64,000 nucleotides of DNA from Rhizobium sp. Root274 (GCF_001429245.1 NZ_LMJE01000001.1:1483564-1547563); one strand, 5' to 3'; positions 9,334-18,853 are shown, numbered from the stretch's first letter. Numbers and translations are program-made. Notes: generated by a model not told the origin, from the sequence alone.

Positions 9334-10815
9334 TCAGCTTCGGGCGCGGCGTCCCTCGGCAGTCGGCTTTCCGGCGTAGAACGACCGCTTGTTTTCATAC
9401 ATCGCGTCGTCGGCGCGCTTCATCAAAGCTTCCATGCTCTCGCCCGGCTCGCTCGTCGCCGTGCCGATGGAGATGCTGAGCGCCGCATCCGAATAGAACT
9501 GGTTGTTGATCTTCAGGATCTCGTGGATCGTCTCCACCATGCCCTGGGCCGCCTGATGATCCGCACCCGGCATCAGCAGCGCGAATTCGTCGCCGCCGAT
9601 GCGCATGGCATGATGCGGCGCCTTCACCACGCTGTTCAATACCTCGCCGAAGCGACGCAACAACTGGTCGCCGGCATCGTGGCCGCGCTCGTCGTTTGCT
9701 TCCTTCAGCCCGTTCAGGTCGATGACGATGGCCGAGACCGGGCGCAGCGACTTGCGCTCCAGGCGGTTCAACTCGTCGGTATAGAAGGCGCGGTTGTGCA
9801 GCTTGGTCAGGATGTCGTGCTTGCCGAGATATTCGAGATAGGCCTCGGCCTTCTTGCGCGCTGTGATGTCTGTCAGCGCCACCTGCACCCGTGACCAGTC
9901 TCGCTCGTGACCCGGAAAGACGGCGAAGTTCAGGAGGATGTGCCGGACTGTACCGTCGAGAGCATAGTTCACCACTTCGCGGCTGTGAAACAGCCGGCCG
10001 TCCCAGAGGTCGATCAGCTGCTCGCGGAAAGGCTTTTCCATCTCGTCACGGAAGATCTCGCCCTGCCGCATGAGGAGCGTCTGGCGATCGGGTGCCGCAA
10101 ACAGGTCAAGCGTTGCCTGATTGACATCGAGAACGCGGATTTCCGACATGCATTGGCGGACGAACTCCGGATGCACATCGGTAAAGACCCGGAAATCCTC
10201 GATGCCGCGTGACCGGACGTCTTCGATCAGGTTGCGAATGCTGCTGAAGTCCTCGATCCAGAGCGAGACCGGGGAATGTTCGAAAACCCCTTCGGCATAA
10301 CGGCGGTTTTCCAGCTCGGCCCGGCGGGCGTCTTCCCGATCGGTCACATCCTCGGTGGTAACCAGGACCTGGGACAGGGTCTGCTCGTGGCCAGGGAACA
10401 CAGAGCCGCGCAGCTGGATGTCGAGCCGCTGGCCGGTCAGCGTGTAATTGGCGGTGGCGCCGACAAACTCGGTCTTGCCGTCCCAGAGATCCGTCAACTC
10501 GTTGATATGCGCCTCCCACATGTCGTCACGGAAGACCTTGTCGAGATTGCCGGAGAGTTCGTCGAGATCGGCGGCCTCGAAGAGTTCGAGCGTCTTGCGG
10601 TTGACCTTGATGATGCGGATCTTGGACGAGCATTGCGCGACCCGCGAGACGTCTTGCCGCAGAAAGCTGCGCAGATCGGTCACACCGCCGGAACGCCAAA
10701 CCTCGAATTGCGCTTTCACGGCGCTAAAATCCTCGATCCACATCGCGATCGGCGCGAGTTCGAAAATATTCGCGTCCACGGAATCGGTCATGAGTTTGCC
10801 TGCCTGAACATTCAT
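9334..10815 (-). CDS. Diguanylate cyclase with two tandem PAS domains
   Basis: A 493-residue soluble protein without membrane segments. Two PAS modules that closely resemble each other (about 18-160 and 178-318; each opens with a WIEDFS motif and closes with VFPGHE) are followed by a GGDEF domain with an intact active site GGDEF at 407-411. It should make cyclic di-GMP in response to a ligand or redox signal sensed by the PAS pair. The allosteric RxxD inhibitory site expected five residues before GGDEF is absent (KAPH instead), so product inhibition may be lacking. It is an isolated minus-strand gene; the start at 10815 could also be the methionine eight codons later. Confidence 0.9.
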   Translation of the reverse strand: MNVQAGKLMTDSVDANIFELAPIAMWIEDFSAVKAQFEVWRSGGVTDLRSFLRQDVSRVAQCSSKIRIIKVNRKTLELFEAADLDELSGNLDKVFRDDMWEAHINELTDLWDGKTEFVGATANYTLTGQRLDIQLRGSVFPGHEQTLSQVLVTTEDVTDREDARRAELENRRYAEGVFEHSPVSLWIEDFSSIRNLIEDVRSRGIEDFRVFTDVHPEFVRQCMSEIRVLDVNQATLDLFAAPDRQTLLMRQGEIFRDEMEKPFREQLIDLWDGRLFHSREVVNYALDGTVRHILLNFAVFPGHERDWSRVQVALTDITARKKAEAYLEYLGKHDILTKLHNRAFYTDELNRLERKSLRPVSAIVIDLNGLKEANDERGHDAGDQLLRRFGEVLNSVVKAPHHAMRIGGDEFALLMPGADHQAAQGMVETIHEILKINNQFYSDAALSISIGTATSEPGESMEALMKRADDAMYENKRSFYAGKPTAEGRRARS

Positions 10816-10943
10816 TGCGTCATGAAAAATTGACGGTTCTTATGGAGCGCACCCTAGGCAGAGTTGATTAATGCAACCTTGCGCCCGAAGGGCAGAATCC
10901 GCCCCGAGGCTGACGTGTCCGGATGAACAGTGCGTTCGATGAC

Positions 10944-11810
10944 CTAGTTCGAGGCTACGCAATGGCGATAGGCCGACGGTGTCGTTCCGGTTACCGCCTT
11001 GAACATGCGCGTCAGATGGCTCTGGCTGCTGAAGCCACAGGCGGTGGCGATCTGGGCGATCGGATCAGTGTCCGCCAGCATACGCCGGGCACGATCGATG
11101 CGGCGATTGAGGATGAAGGCATGGGGTGAGACACCGCAGCTAACAGTGAACATGCGCTGCAGGTGGAATTCACTCAAACCCGCAAGGGCCGCTAGGTCCT
11201 GCAGCGAAATCGTTCGGTCGAGCGAGGCGTCGATAAACTCGACCAACCGCCGGCGAACCAATGGCGCAAGCCCGCCACGCAGCGTCACGGCCTTCTCGCC
11301 CCCATAGCGGGGGTCGAGGAAGAGATGACCGACGGCCGTTGTCAGCGCCTGTTCGGCGAGCAGCCGTTCCCCGCTTCTCGTCGCTGCCGCCAGGCGCCCC
11401 AGTGCCGCGGCAAGTTGCGGGGCTTCATCGAATGTCGTTTCGGGGATCACCATCAGCCTGGCATCGCGATCGAAGGTCTGCGAGAACAGCCGCCGCAATT
11501 CCTGATCCGAGACATAGAGATGAACGAATTCGAAGGTGTCGGTGATCTCCCACTCGGATGAGGCGCCCTCCGGCATGATGCAGAGCGCGCCCGGCCAGCC
11601 ATGAATAGAGCCGGCATCGATACGGCGGGTGCCATCCCCACCGAAGAGGTAACAGCTGAAAGTGTGGCCGTCGGCGCGCTCATATCGCATGCGGTCGTGG
11701 CTGTTGCGCCAGATGGCGCTTGCCCTGCCCTCGCCGAGGTCGAGCGTATCCAGCCGCTCGGCACGGGACGAGGCGGACAGCGAACCAAACACGGATGAGG
11801 CATGCAGCAT
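10944..11810 (-). CDS. AraC family transcriptional regulator
   Basis: A 288-residue protein. The N-terminal part (to about 180) is the cupin-like AraC ligand domain, and residues about 190-285 hold the two helix-turn-helix units (LQDLAALAGLSEFHLQRMF and IAQIATACGFSSQSHLTRMF), ending in the family's TPSAYR. ATG 11810 gives the normal family length; upstream in-frame sequence to 12050 is unlike the family. It is divergent from an EamA exporter gene, which is its natural candidate target. Confidence 0.87.
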   Translation of the reverse strand: MLHASSVFGSLSASSRAERLDTLDLGEGRASAIWRNSHDRMRYERADGHTFSCYLFGGDGTRRIDAGSIHGWPGALCIMPEGASSEWEITDTFEFVHLYVSDQELRRLFSQTFDRDARLMVIPETTFDEAPQLAAALGRLAAATRSGERLLAEQALTTAVGHLFLDPRYGGEKAVTLRGGLAPLVRRRLVEFIDASLDRTISLQDLAALAGLSEFHLQRMFTVSCGVSPHAFILNRRIDRARRMLADTDPIAQIATACGFSSQSHLTRMFKAVTGTTPSAYRHCVASN

Positions 11811-12021
11811 GGAGACAATCCAGTGATATCGCAGGCATTTTAGCGCAAAATCGGGCTGGCGCCCACCACTGCCTGGCCAAGACGGCACCCGAAGGCGGAG
11901 TTCGCCGCAAGATCGTGCAAGAACTTTGCGCCAAACGCGCGTTGAAGTCTTCACCAAGGCTACCGCGCAGCGCCTGTACGCATTTTGCGTCCATCCGCTT
12001 CCAGACATGAAACGACATCCG

Positions 12022-12930
12022 ATGACAAATTTCCTGCTGTTTTCCTCCACCGTCTTGATCTGGGGTACGACCTGGATTGCGATTGCGCTGCAGATCGGGC
12101 CTGTCCCGGTGCTGGTTTCGGTCTTCTATCGCTTCGCCACCGCCGCGCTCATTCTGGTCGCAGCGCTCGTCATTACGGGTAGGCTGAAGGTGCCGACACT
12201 GAAACAGCAGCCCTTCGTGCTTGCCCAGGCGCTCTGCCTGTTCTGCTGCAACTTCCTCTGCTTCTACCACGCCGCAAGCTATGTGCCGTCGGGCCTGATC
12301 TCGGTCGTCTTTTCGCTGGCGACGATCTACAACGCCGTCAATGCCCGCCTCTTCTTCGGCGACCGGATCAGCCCGCGCACGCTACTCGCCGCAACGCTCG
12401 GCGCCACCGGCCTCGTGCTGCTCTTCGGCGTCGACATCCTGTTCAGTCTCAACCCTGACAGCTGGAAGGGCATCGGCCTCTCGGCTTTGGGCACCTTGTT
12501 CTTCTCGCTCGGCAACATGGCTTCGCGGCGCAACAGCGCGTCGGGCATCGCACCGATCACCGCCAATGCCTGGGGCATGAGTTACGGAGCGCTGGCCCTG
12601 TTGCTGCTGATCGGGGTGACCGGCACACCGATCGTCGCGCCGCCGACGCTGACCTATTTCGCTGCCATGCTCTATCTCGCAGCCATCGGCTCGGTCGTCG
12701 GCTTCACCACCTATCTGATGCTCGTCTCGCGCATCGGCTCGCAGAAGGCGGCTTATGCCACGGTCCTTTTCCCCGTCGTCGCGCTCACCTTGTCGACGCT
12801 CTACGAGGATTATCACTGGACCCTCCTCTCAGGCCTCGGCCTGCTTTTGACCCTTGCCGGCAATGCCGTGATGTTTGCCAAGCTGCCGGCGCGTAAAACC
12901 GTACTCCTCCCGGAAAAGCAGCCGGCCTGA
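12022..12930 (+). CDS. EamA/DMT family transporter
   Basis: A 302-residue inner-membrane protein with ten hydrophobic segments in two homologous EamA halves. The first half opens with the typical STVLIWGTTWIAI. The family exports amino acids, nucleosides or other metabolites. ATG 12022 starts directly before helix 1; ATG 12007, five codons upstream, is equally possible and neither has a clear ribosome site. It is divergent from the AraC regulator at 10944-11810. No substrate can be assigned. Confidence 0.85.
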   Translation: MTNFLLFSSTVLIWGTTWIAIALQIGPVPVLVSVFYRFATAALILVAALVITGRLKVPTLKQQPFVLAQALCLFCCNFLCFYHAASYVPSGLISVVFSLATIYNAVNARLFFGDRISPRTLLAATLGATGLVLLFGVDILFSLNPDSWKGIGLSALGTLFFSLGNMASRRNSASGIAPITANAWGMSYGALALLLLIGVTGTPIVAPPTLTYFAAMLYLAAIGSVVGFTTYLMLVSRIGSQKAAYATVLFPVVALTLSTLYEDYHWTLLSGLGLLLTLAGNAVMFAKLPARKTVLLPEKQPA

Positions 12931-13087
12931 GCCGGGCCATATGTGACAGCCTGCCAAGGCGTGTGTGGCCGCATGAAATCACTTGGCGCGCAGATTTCGC
13001 GCGTCAGCGTCCGCTTTCTGCGCTATGAGGGCTGACCGATCCCTGACCTGCGCCGGAAAGCCAGACCATGCCCGCTAATCCCAAGCT

Positions 13088-14122
13088 TTGGCACCGCCCT
13101 TGACGCGGCTCACCGACACGGCCGCCCTCGACCGGCTGGGCTTCGCCGCCTTCTTCGCCGAGCAGGTCGGGCCGGACGAAAGCCATCTGCTCGTGCGGCG
13201 TATCTCGTCGGTTCACCGCGACCGCGTCGACGCGATCGATGGCAGCGGCCCAGCAATCCTTGAGCTCGCCCCGAATGCCAATACGGCCGATTATGCCGTC
13301 GGCGACTGGGTGCTCGCCGATCCTCACACCAATCTGTTTGTGCGCCGCCTGGAGCGACGTACCGTCTTCCAGCGCCGCGCCGAAGGCGTCATCGGCCACC
13401 AGCTGGCCGCCGCCAATGTGGACACCCTCTTCGTCGTCACCTCCTGCAATGCCGATTTCAACCCGGCGCGGCTCGAACGTTATCTGATCATGGCGAACGA
13501 AGCAGGCACCCGGCCGGTGATCGTGCTCACCAAGGCCGACATGGTGGACGACACCGAGACCTATGCCGCGCAGGCAGCCGCCCTGCAGCGGGATCTTTCT
13601 GTCGTGATCGTCAATGCCCGTTCGGCCGATGCCATCGAGCCCTTGATGCCCTGGTGCGGGCCGGGGCAGACGGTGGCGCTGGTCGGCTCGTCGGGGGTCG
13701 GCAAATCGACGCTGGTCAATACGCTGTCGGGCCCGAGTGCCGGAGAACCGCAAAAGACCGGCAGTATCCGTGAGCAGGACGCCAAGGGCCGCCACACGAC
13801 CACGGCGCGATCCCTCCATGCCATTGCCGGCGGCGGCTGGGTGATCGATACGCCCGGTATCCGCACCCTCTATGTCAGCGACGTCACGGACGGCATCGAC
13901 ACGCTGTTTGCCGAAATCACCGACCTTGCCCCGCACTGCAAGTTCCGCGACTGCAGCCACTCCCACGAAAAGGGCTGTGCCGTGCAGGCCGCGATCAAGG
14001 AGGGAACGCTTGATCCTGCGCGCCTCGACCGCTGGCGCCAGCTTCAGGCGGAGAACCGCGACCGCACACCGGTCTTTACAGGCCCCAAGGGCAACAAGAC
14101 GCTGCGCAAGAAGAAGTATTGA
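13088..14122 (+). CDS. rsgA: Small ribosomal subunit biogenesis GTPase RsgA
   Basis: A circularly permuted GTPase of about 344 residues that checks late 30S assembly. The order of motifs is diagnostic: an OB-fold N-terminus, then G4 (TKAD, 148-151), the P-loop GSSGVGKST (200-208), G3 DTPG (254-257) and a C-terminal zinc knuckle with Cys284, Cys289, His291 and Cys297. The basic tail KTLRKKKY fits rRNA contact. No ATG is available in frame after the stop at 13076; TTG 13088 is the first usable start and TTG 13100 is an alternative, both without a good ribosome site. Transcribed alone. Confidence 0.9.
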   Translation: MAPPLTRLTDTAALDRLGFAAFFAEQVGPDESHLLVRRISSVHRDRVDAIDGSGPAILELAPNANTADYAVGDWVLADPHTNLFVRRLERRTVFQRRAEGVIGHQLAAANVDTLFVVTSCNADFNPARLERYLIMANEAGTRPVIVLTKADMVDDTETYAAQAAALQRDLSVVIVNARSADAIEPLMPWCGPGQTVALVGSSGVGKSTLVNTLSGPSAGEPQKTGSIREQDAKGRHTTTARSLHAIAGGGWVIDTPGIRTLYVSDVTDGIDTLFAEITDLAPHCKFRDCSHSHEKGCAVQAAIKEGTLDPARLDRWRQLQAENRDRTPVFTGPKGNKTLRKKKY

Positions 14123-14274
14123 GCTTTCGGTCGCGCATCCCTACATAGGGGATACACACGACGCCCTTCGCACGCGTCGCATCCGCTCGCCTCATGCGAG
14201 CTTTTCTTCCCCGTTTACCGCGACATCTAGGGCTTCGGCATCCTGCCGGGGCATGTTTCGAATTGGAGACCAGC

Positions 14275-14436
14275 ATGGCAGACGACACCACCGCCCCCAC
14301 GGCGCCCAAGGGCTATGAACCCATCCCCTTCGCCAAGAAGCATCGCATCTCGGTCGAAGACGCGAAGGCGATCCTCGCCAAGCACGGCAATGACCGCAAG
14401 TCCGCCGACAAGGAAGGCCGTCGCGTCAGCCTTTGA
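14275..14436 (+). CDS. Small conserved-looking cytoplasmic protein (53 aa)
   Basis: A 53-residue charged protein, rich in Lys, Asp and Ala, with a helical segment ISVEDAKAILAKHGNDRKSAD. GGAGA lies nine bases before the ATG and a strong terminator follows, so it is a complete single-gene unit. Length and style recall the small rhizobial DUF3606-type proteins, but the match is not firm enough to name a family. No catalytic residues are evident. Confidence 0.7.
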   Translation: MADDTTAPTAPKGYEPIPFAKKHRISVEDAKAILAKHGNDRKSADKEGRRVSL

Positions 14437-14458
14437 TGATGCTCCGGCACCGATACTC

Positions 14459-14500
14459 AAAAGGCCCTTTGCCAGCATATAGGGAAAGGGCCTTTTCTTT
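14459..14500 (+). terminator. Rho-independent terminator
   Basis: AAAAGGCCCTTT pairs with AAAGGGCCTTTT across a 15-base loop and is followed by CTTT. It ends the 53-aa gene. Confidence 0.85.
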
Positions 14501-14537
14501 GCTCTCTGACAGTCCGGCAACAGATTTTAAAGCCTGA

Positions 14538-14587
14538 TCAGGGATGCAGACTGCCGCCCGTCGACTTCTGGACATTGCCGACGATCT
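14538..14587 (-). pseudogene. Detached duplicate of the pheT 3' end (att-like direct repeat)
   Basis: On the minus strand this stretch reads QIVGNVQKSTGGSLHP-stop, matching the last residues of pheT ([20 protein letters not shown]). At DNA level 14553-14587 equals 15174-15208 at 34 of 35 bases in the same orientation, and the stop codon lies at the same spacing. Sequence upstream of the copy is not PheT-like. It is either the remnant of a replaced gene end or one of two direct repeats bounding an inserted segment that carries the NTF2-like gene. Confidence 0.7.
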
Positions 14588-14742
14588 GTCTGATGCCCGC
14601 CTCTATCTCGACGAGCAGAAAACAGCTTCTGCCCGGCGTACCGCAATCGTTCGAGCCGACGGCGAGGCCAGAGCAGCCTGACCCACTTCAGCCGGAAGAC
14701 GCGCTGTGATAAGCTCCAAGCGAAAGCAGGGGGGCTTGTGCG

Positions 14743-15102
14743 ATGACAGACGAGCAGGCGGTTCGTGATCTTGCATTTCTCTACGTCCATGCAATGGCCT
14801 TCGGCGAAGCGGGGAAGCTCCGCGCAGCCTTCCACCCGAGTGCCGCAATCATAGGAAACTATCAGAACGATCTAGAATGGCTCAGCCTCGATGCCTTTAT
14901 CGAGGCTATTCTCGCCGAGACCCCCGCCACGCCCGGATCAATACCTGTCTGCGACGTTCAATCCGTCACCGTCATCGGAGACACCGCATGCGTGACGGTG
15001 ATTGACGAATTCGCGGGGCTGCGCTTCACCGACATCCTGTCTCTGGTGAAGGTCGCCGGCAACTGGAAGATCGTCAACAAGGTGTACTACATCAACCCCT
15101 GA
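14743..15102 (+). CDS. NTF2-like / lumazine-binding-like family protein
   Basis: A 119-residue protein with an NTF2-like cone fold: N-terminal helices (DEQAVRDLAFLYVHAMAFGE), then curved strands ending in LVKVAGNWKIVNKVYYI. This closing motif is typical of SnoaL/Lumazine_bd_2-type small proteins. No catalytic role can be assigned. It is the only gene between a detached pheT 3' fragment and pheT itself, and it is convergent with pheT across a symmetrical terminator. Confidence 0.75.
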   Translation: MTDEQAVRDLAFLYVHAMAFGEAGKLRAAFHPSAAIIGNYQNDLEWLSLDAFIEAILAETPATPGSIPVCDVQSVTVIGDTACVTVIDEFAGLRFTDILSLVKVAGNWKIVNKVYYINP

Positions 15103-15120
15103 CGGGGGGGACGGATGGGA

Positions 15121-15156
15121 AGAGCGAGCGCCCATAAAACGCTCGCTCTTTGTTTT
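15121..15156. terminator. Terminator between convergent genes
   Basis: A perfect 10-bp stem (AGAGCGAGCG with CGCTCGCTCT) and a 9-base loop. The plus strand continues with TTGTTTT, so it serves the NTF2-like gene; it lies two bases past the pheT stop region and can also stop the pheT message. Confidence 0.85.
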
Positions 15157-15158
15157 CA

Positions 15159-17582
15159 TCAGGCGCGCAGCGCGCCGCCCGTCGACTTCTCGACATTGCC
15201 GACGATCTTCTTCGTCAGCGCGTCGAAATCCTCGTCGGTCAGGGTCTTGTCGGCCGGCTGGATCAGCACTTCGATCGCCACCGACTTCTTGCCTTCGCCC
15301 ACCGAGGCCCCTTCGAAGATATCGAAGACGTTGACGCCCGTGATCAGCTTGCGGTCAGCACTGGTCGCTGCCTTGATGATCGCACCCGCCTCGACCGCCT
15401 TTTCGACGACGAAGGCGAAGTCGCGCTTCACCATCTGGAAGGGAGAGAGCTCCAGTGCCGCCTTGGTGCGGGTCGCCTTCTTCTTCGGCTCCGGCAGGGC
15501 GTCGACATAGACCTCGAAGCCGCAGAGCGTGCCGGAGACATCGAGCGCCTCCAGCGTCTTCGGATGGAATTCACCGAAGGTGCCGAGGATGACCTTGGGA
15601 CCAGCCTTGATCGTGCCGGACCGGCCGGGGTGATACCATTCAGGACCACCCTGCTCGATCTGGACATTGCTCATCGGAATGCCGCAGGCTTCGAGGACTG
15701 CCAGCGCATCGGCCTTGGCGTCGAAGACGTCGACCGGCTTGCCGCCGCCCTTGGCCGTATTCGACCAGGCGCGACCGGCACCGGCAAGCGAGGCCGTGCC
15801 GCGACGGACACCGCCGGCGACGCGACGCTGGGTGTCAGGCGTATCGCCCTCATAAGTGCCCGACACTTCGAAGATCGCCACATCGCCAAAGCCGCGATCG
15901 GCATTGCGCTGGGCGGCGGTCAACAGGCCCGGCATCAGGGACGGACGCATGTCCGACATGTCGGCTGCAATCGGGTTGACCAGCTTCAGCTTTTCGCTGC
16001 CGCCGCCGAAGAGCTTGGCGTGCTCGGCCGGGATGAAGGACCAGGTGACGGCTTCCAGCATGCCGCGCGAGGCGAGCGCCCGGCGCGCCGTGCGGGTGCG
16101 GATCTGCAGGGTCGTCAGGATCTTGCCATTGACCGAACCGGTCGGCGGCAGCGGTTCCGGCTTGATCTTGTCGACACCGAACATACGCATGACTTCTTCG
16201 ACGAGGTCTGCCTTGCCATCGACGTCAGGACGCCAGGAGGGAACCGAGACCTTGGCGGCCTTGTCGTCGCCCGAGAGGATCTCGAAGCCGAGGGCCGTCA
16301 GGATCTGGCGCGACTCCTCATTGGACACGGTCAGACCCGTCAGGCGCTTCACTTCCGCATAGGGGAAGTCGACCACCTTCTTGTCATGGCCCTTGTAGCC
16401 TTCGACCTTGGCGGCTGCCGCCGTGCCACCGCACATTTCGAGCACCAGTTCGGTGGTGCGCTCGAGGCCGGGGATCATGTATTCAGGGTCTACACCACGC
16501 TCGAAGCGATAGCGTGCGTCGGTGATGATGCCATGGGCGCGGCCGGTCTTGGCAATGTTGATCGGATCCCAGAGAGCCGACTCGATCAGCACGTTGACGG
16601 TGTTCTCGTCACAGCCTGAATGCTCGCCGCCCATGATGCCGCCGATCGATTCCGGACCGTTATCATCAGCGATGACGACATTGTTCGGGTTCAGCTTGTA
16701 GGTGCGGGTATCGAGCGCGAGGATTTCCTCGCCCTCCTTCGCCCGGCGCACGACAAGCGCACCCTTGACCTTGTCGGCGTCGAAGACGTGCATCGGACGA
16801 CCCTGGTCGAAGGTCATGTAGTTGGTGACGTCGACCAGCGCCGAGATCGGACGAAGGCCGATCGAGAGCAGGCGCTGCTGCATCCATTTCGGGCTCGGGC
16901 CGTTCTTCACGCCGCGCACAAGGCGATAGGCGAAGCCGGGGCAGAGTTGGTCTTCGAGCTCAAGCTTGACCTCGACCGGCGTCTCACCGTCGACCTTGAA
17001 GCTTGGGGCTTTCGGCGCCTTGAGCGTGCCGAGACCGGAGGCAGCCAGATCACGGGCGATGCCGAACACGCTCGTGCAGTCCGGACGGTTCGGCGTCAGG
17101 TTGATCTCGATGACCGGATCATCGAGGCCGGCATAGGACGCGAAGGATGTGCCAACCGGCGCATCCTCGGGCAGGTCGATGATGCCGTTGTGGTCGTCGG
17201 AGATATTGAGCTCCTTTTCGGAGCACATCATGCCGTGGCTTTCGACGCCGCGGATCTTGCCGACGGACAGCGTCACATCGATGCCCGGCACATAGGTGCC
17301 AGGCCGCGCCAAGGCACCGATCATGCCGGCGCGGGCATTCGGCGCGCCGCAGACGATCTGCACAGGCTTGCCGTCGCCGGCATCAACCGAGAGCACCTTT
17401 AGACGATCCGCTTCCGGATGCTTTTCCGCCGTCAGGATCTTGGCAATGACGAAGGGCTTGTAAGCCGCCTTGTCATCGACATCCTCGACCTCAAGACCGA
17501 TCGCGGTCAGCCGCTCGCAGATCTCGTCGAGCGAAGCCTCGGTTTCCAAGTGATCCTTCAGCCAGGAGAGTGTGAATTTCAT
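15159..17582 (-). CDS. pheT: Phenylalanine-tRNA ligase beta subunit
   Basis: 807 residues, the normal bacterial length. The N-terminus is the family's [14 protein letters not shown] tRNA-binding OB domain (about 40-150), the B3/B4 editing region, the B5 domain and the C-terminal ferredoxin-fold anticodon-binding domain (ending [13 protein letters not shown]) can be followed in order. PheT works as an alpha2-beta2 enzyme with PheS to charge tRNA-Phe and hydrolyse mis-charged Tyr-tRNA. Unusually its start overlaps the stop of an unrelated 232-aa gene by four bases rather than following pheS directly. The last 35 bases are duplicated at 14553-14587. Confidence 0.97.
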   Translation of the reverse strand: MKFTLSWLKDHLETEASLDEICERLTAIGLEVEDVDDKAAYKPFVIAKILTAEKHPEADRLKVLSVDAGDGKPVQIVCGAPNARAGMIGALARPGTYVPGIDVTLSVGKIRGVESHGMMCSEKELNISDDHNGIIDLPEDAPVGTSFASYAGLDDPVIEINLTPNRPDCTSVFGIARDLAASGLGTLKAPKAPSFKVDGETPVEVKLELEDQLCPGFAYRLVRGVKNGPSPKWMQQRLLSIGLRPISALVDVTNYMTFDQGRPMHVFDADKVKGALVVRRAKEGEEILALDTRTYKLNPNNVVIADDNGPESIGGIMGGEHSGCDENTVNVLIESALWDPINIAKTGRAHGIITDARYRFERGVDPEYMIPGLERTTELVLEMCGGTAAAAKVEGYKGHDKKVVDFPYAEVKRLTGLTVSNEESRQILTALGFEILSGDDKAAKVSVPSWRPDVDGKADLVEEVMRMFGVDKIKPEPLPPTGSVNGKILTTLQIRTRTARRALASRGMLEAVTWSFIPAEHAKLFGGGSEKLKLVNPIAADMSDMRPSLMPGLLTAAQRNADRGFGDVAIFEVSGTYEGDTPDTQRRVAGGVRRGTASLAGAGRAWSNTAKGGGKPVDVFDAKADALAVLEACGIPMSNVQIEQGGPEWYHPGRSGTIKAGPKVILGTFGEFHPKTLEALDVSGTLCGFEVYVDALPEPKKKATRTKAALELSPFQMVKRDFAFVVEKAVEAGAIIKAATSADRKLITGVNVFDIFEGASVGEGKKSVAIEVLIQPADKTLTDEDFDALTKKIVGNVEKSTGGALRA

Positions 17583-18277
17583 TGTCTGGTCTCACTGAAC
17601 AGGTTGGCGGAGATGCCGCCGTGCTTTGATATTGCGTCCCATACACGACAAAGATTGGCATTAACAGCCAATCTCTGCTTGGCAATCAACGCCAAAACAT
17701 CGATTTCACGTTGCAGGAATTTGCTAAAGTTGACGTACGTAACGGCAGCAAAACGCGTTCTGCTCCCATGCACCCTATGGCCTAGGAAGGTGCAGCCTTT
17801 CACCTCTAAGTTATTCTTGTTATGGTCGGAAGGATGACCGGCTACCGCTATTCTGAGTTCTTTGATGGCGTCTAATTCGGCCTGAAGGCAGAAAAAGTGC
17901 TTCTGTCCAAAACAGCGAAGCACTTGCAGCGTTGCTTGGTTCTCCACAGCCAACGCCTGCAGAACTCCGTACATCATCAGTTGACCCATGTGCTGGTCTG
18001 CTGGCCACTCAGCTCGCTCAGCGGTCACTAGCATGTTCTCGACATCAAGCAGTGAGTCATTAGCGCCAAAATATCTGTCGAAGTCGAATGGTATTGAGCT
18101 CAGGCCAAATCGATACGCGGCATGGACACGATCATTGATTTTCGTACGGTAGTCGACAACCGAGTGCGCGCCTTCTGGATAAGAAAGGTCCGCATCTTCA
18201 GGAAGAGGCTTCCAATTCTTCAAAGCTTGAGAAGGATCGGGAGTTCGATCACCGAATGTAATGCTGGTCGGCTTCAC
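17579..18277 (-). CDS. Uncharacterised 232-aa protein with HEPN-like R-x5-H motif
   Basis: A 232-residue soluble protein that is mostly helical. I do not recognise the family. Around residues 138-152 the stretch [14 protein letters not shown] contains R-x5-H followed by Pro, the form of the RNase motif (R-x4-6-H) in HEPN-domain toxins and abortive-infection proteins. Base composition is clearly lower in GC than pheT and pheS on either side. Its start overlaps the upstream DUF2442 stop by ATGA and its stop overlaps the pheT start by ATGA, so it is translationally coupled on both sides. A HEPN role is a hypothesis; no paired nucleotidyltransferase gene is present. Confidence 0.7.
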   Translation of the reverse strand: MKPTSITFGDRTPDPSQALKNWKPLPEDADLSYPEGAHSVVDYRTKINDRVHAAYRFGLSSIPFDFDRYFGANDSLLDVENMLVTAERAEWPADQHMGQLMMYGVLQALAVENQATLQVLRCFGQKHFFCLQAELDAIKELRIAVAGHPSDHNKNNLEVKGCTFLGHRVHGSRTRFAAVTYVNFSKFLQREIDVLALIAKQRLAVNANLCRVWDAISKHGGISANLFSETRQ

Positions 18278-18549
18278 GCCGCCTTCTCCGGCGCTTTTGC
18301 CCCTGGTGCCTTTACTCCAAGGAACATGCTCTTCACCGAGATGCCCTCATCGACCGTCGTCCACCAGATGCCTTCGTACATCAGCTCAATCTCGTTCAGG
18401 TTCTGCTCATCGAGGCCAGACAGAAACGGGTACCACCAAAGCGGTGCGGAGATCGTGCGGCCGTCGGCGAGCGTCACATGGACCTCGTCCTTTGTGCACC
18501 ATGCCTTTACGGGACGCATCTCCTCGGTTTCAAATTCCAAAGAAGTCAT
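18274..18549 (-). CDS. DUF2442 family protein (second copy)
   Basis: A 91-residue protein. MRPVKAWCTKDEVHVTLADG followed by a WWYP motif and a C-terminal segment ending in KAPGAKAP is the DUF2442 pattern. Proteins of this family are often encoded next to DUF4160 proteins in pairs resembling toxin-antitoxin modules, DUF2442 being the presumed antitoxin-like partner. Here it overlaps the end of a frameshifted DUF4160 gene upstream and the 232-aa gene downstream. It is a diverged paralogue of the protein at 18854-19144. Confidence 0.8.
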   Translation of the reverse strand: MTSLEFETEEMRPVKAWCTKDEVHVTLADGRTISAPLWWYPFLSGLDEQNLNEIELMYEGIWWTTVDEGISVKSMFLGVKAPGAKAPEKAA

Positions 18550-18770
18550 TCCAGGCCTCGATCCATTCGCTTCGATGTTCGGCGATCACCGTCAAAATCC
18601 GCTCGATCTCCCGTTCATTGTATGTATCCAACATTCCGCGCCACTGCCAAATTCGCCAACCAGACCTTCAGCGACTTTCCATCCTTGACGACGTGTACAT
18701 GCGCCGGTTCGCCTCGGTCGAGAGCGTAGAACCTGAACTTGTATCCATGCCAGACCAGGAGCGTTGGCAT
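18530..18770 (-). pseudogene. DUF4160 family gene, broken by a 4-bp tandem duplication
   Basis: From ATG 18770 the reading begins MPTLLVWHGYKFRFYALDRG, has EPAHVHVVKDG, and stops after about 50 residues. Shifting frame at 18620-18627 restores YNEREIERILTVIAEHRSEW and WIEAWNDFFGI, the expected DUF4160 C-terminus. The plus strand there reads GTATGTAT, a tandem duplication of GTAT; removing one copy gives an intact 78-residue gene. The family is small and tends to sit beside DUF2442 genes, as here. Two reads through this site would confirm it is not a sequencing error. Confidence 0.8.
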
Positions 18771-18853
18771 CGGCTTTGGTCATCCCCTCAATCAGTTTGC
18801 TATTGTTCGGAAGTCTCTCGATCCAAAAACGCGACCGACTTTGGCTAGGCAAT

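Larger units (their letters stand above)
14437..14742. other. Gene-free interval with terminator and pheT-tail fragment
   Basis: The interval holds the terminator of the preceding small gene and a short copy of the 3' end of pheT (both listed separately). The rest, about 14590-14742, shows no convincing gene; the promoter of the NTF2-like gene must lie here but no clear -35/-10 pair is visible. Confidence 0.6.

Noticed and set aside
15150..16619. 489-codon plus-strand frame
   Set aside because: Antisense of pheT.
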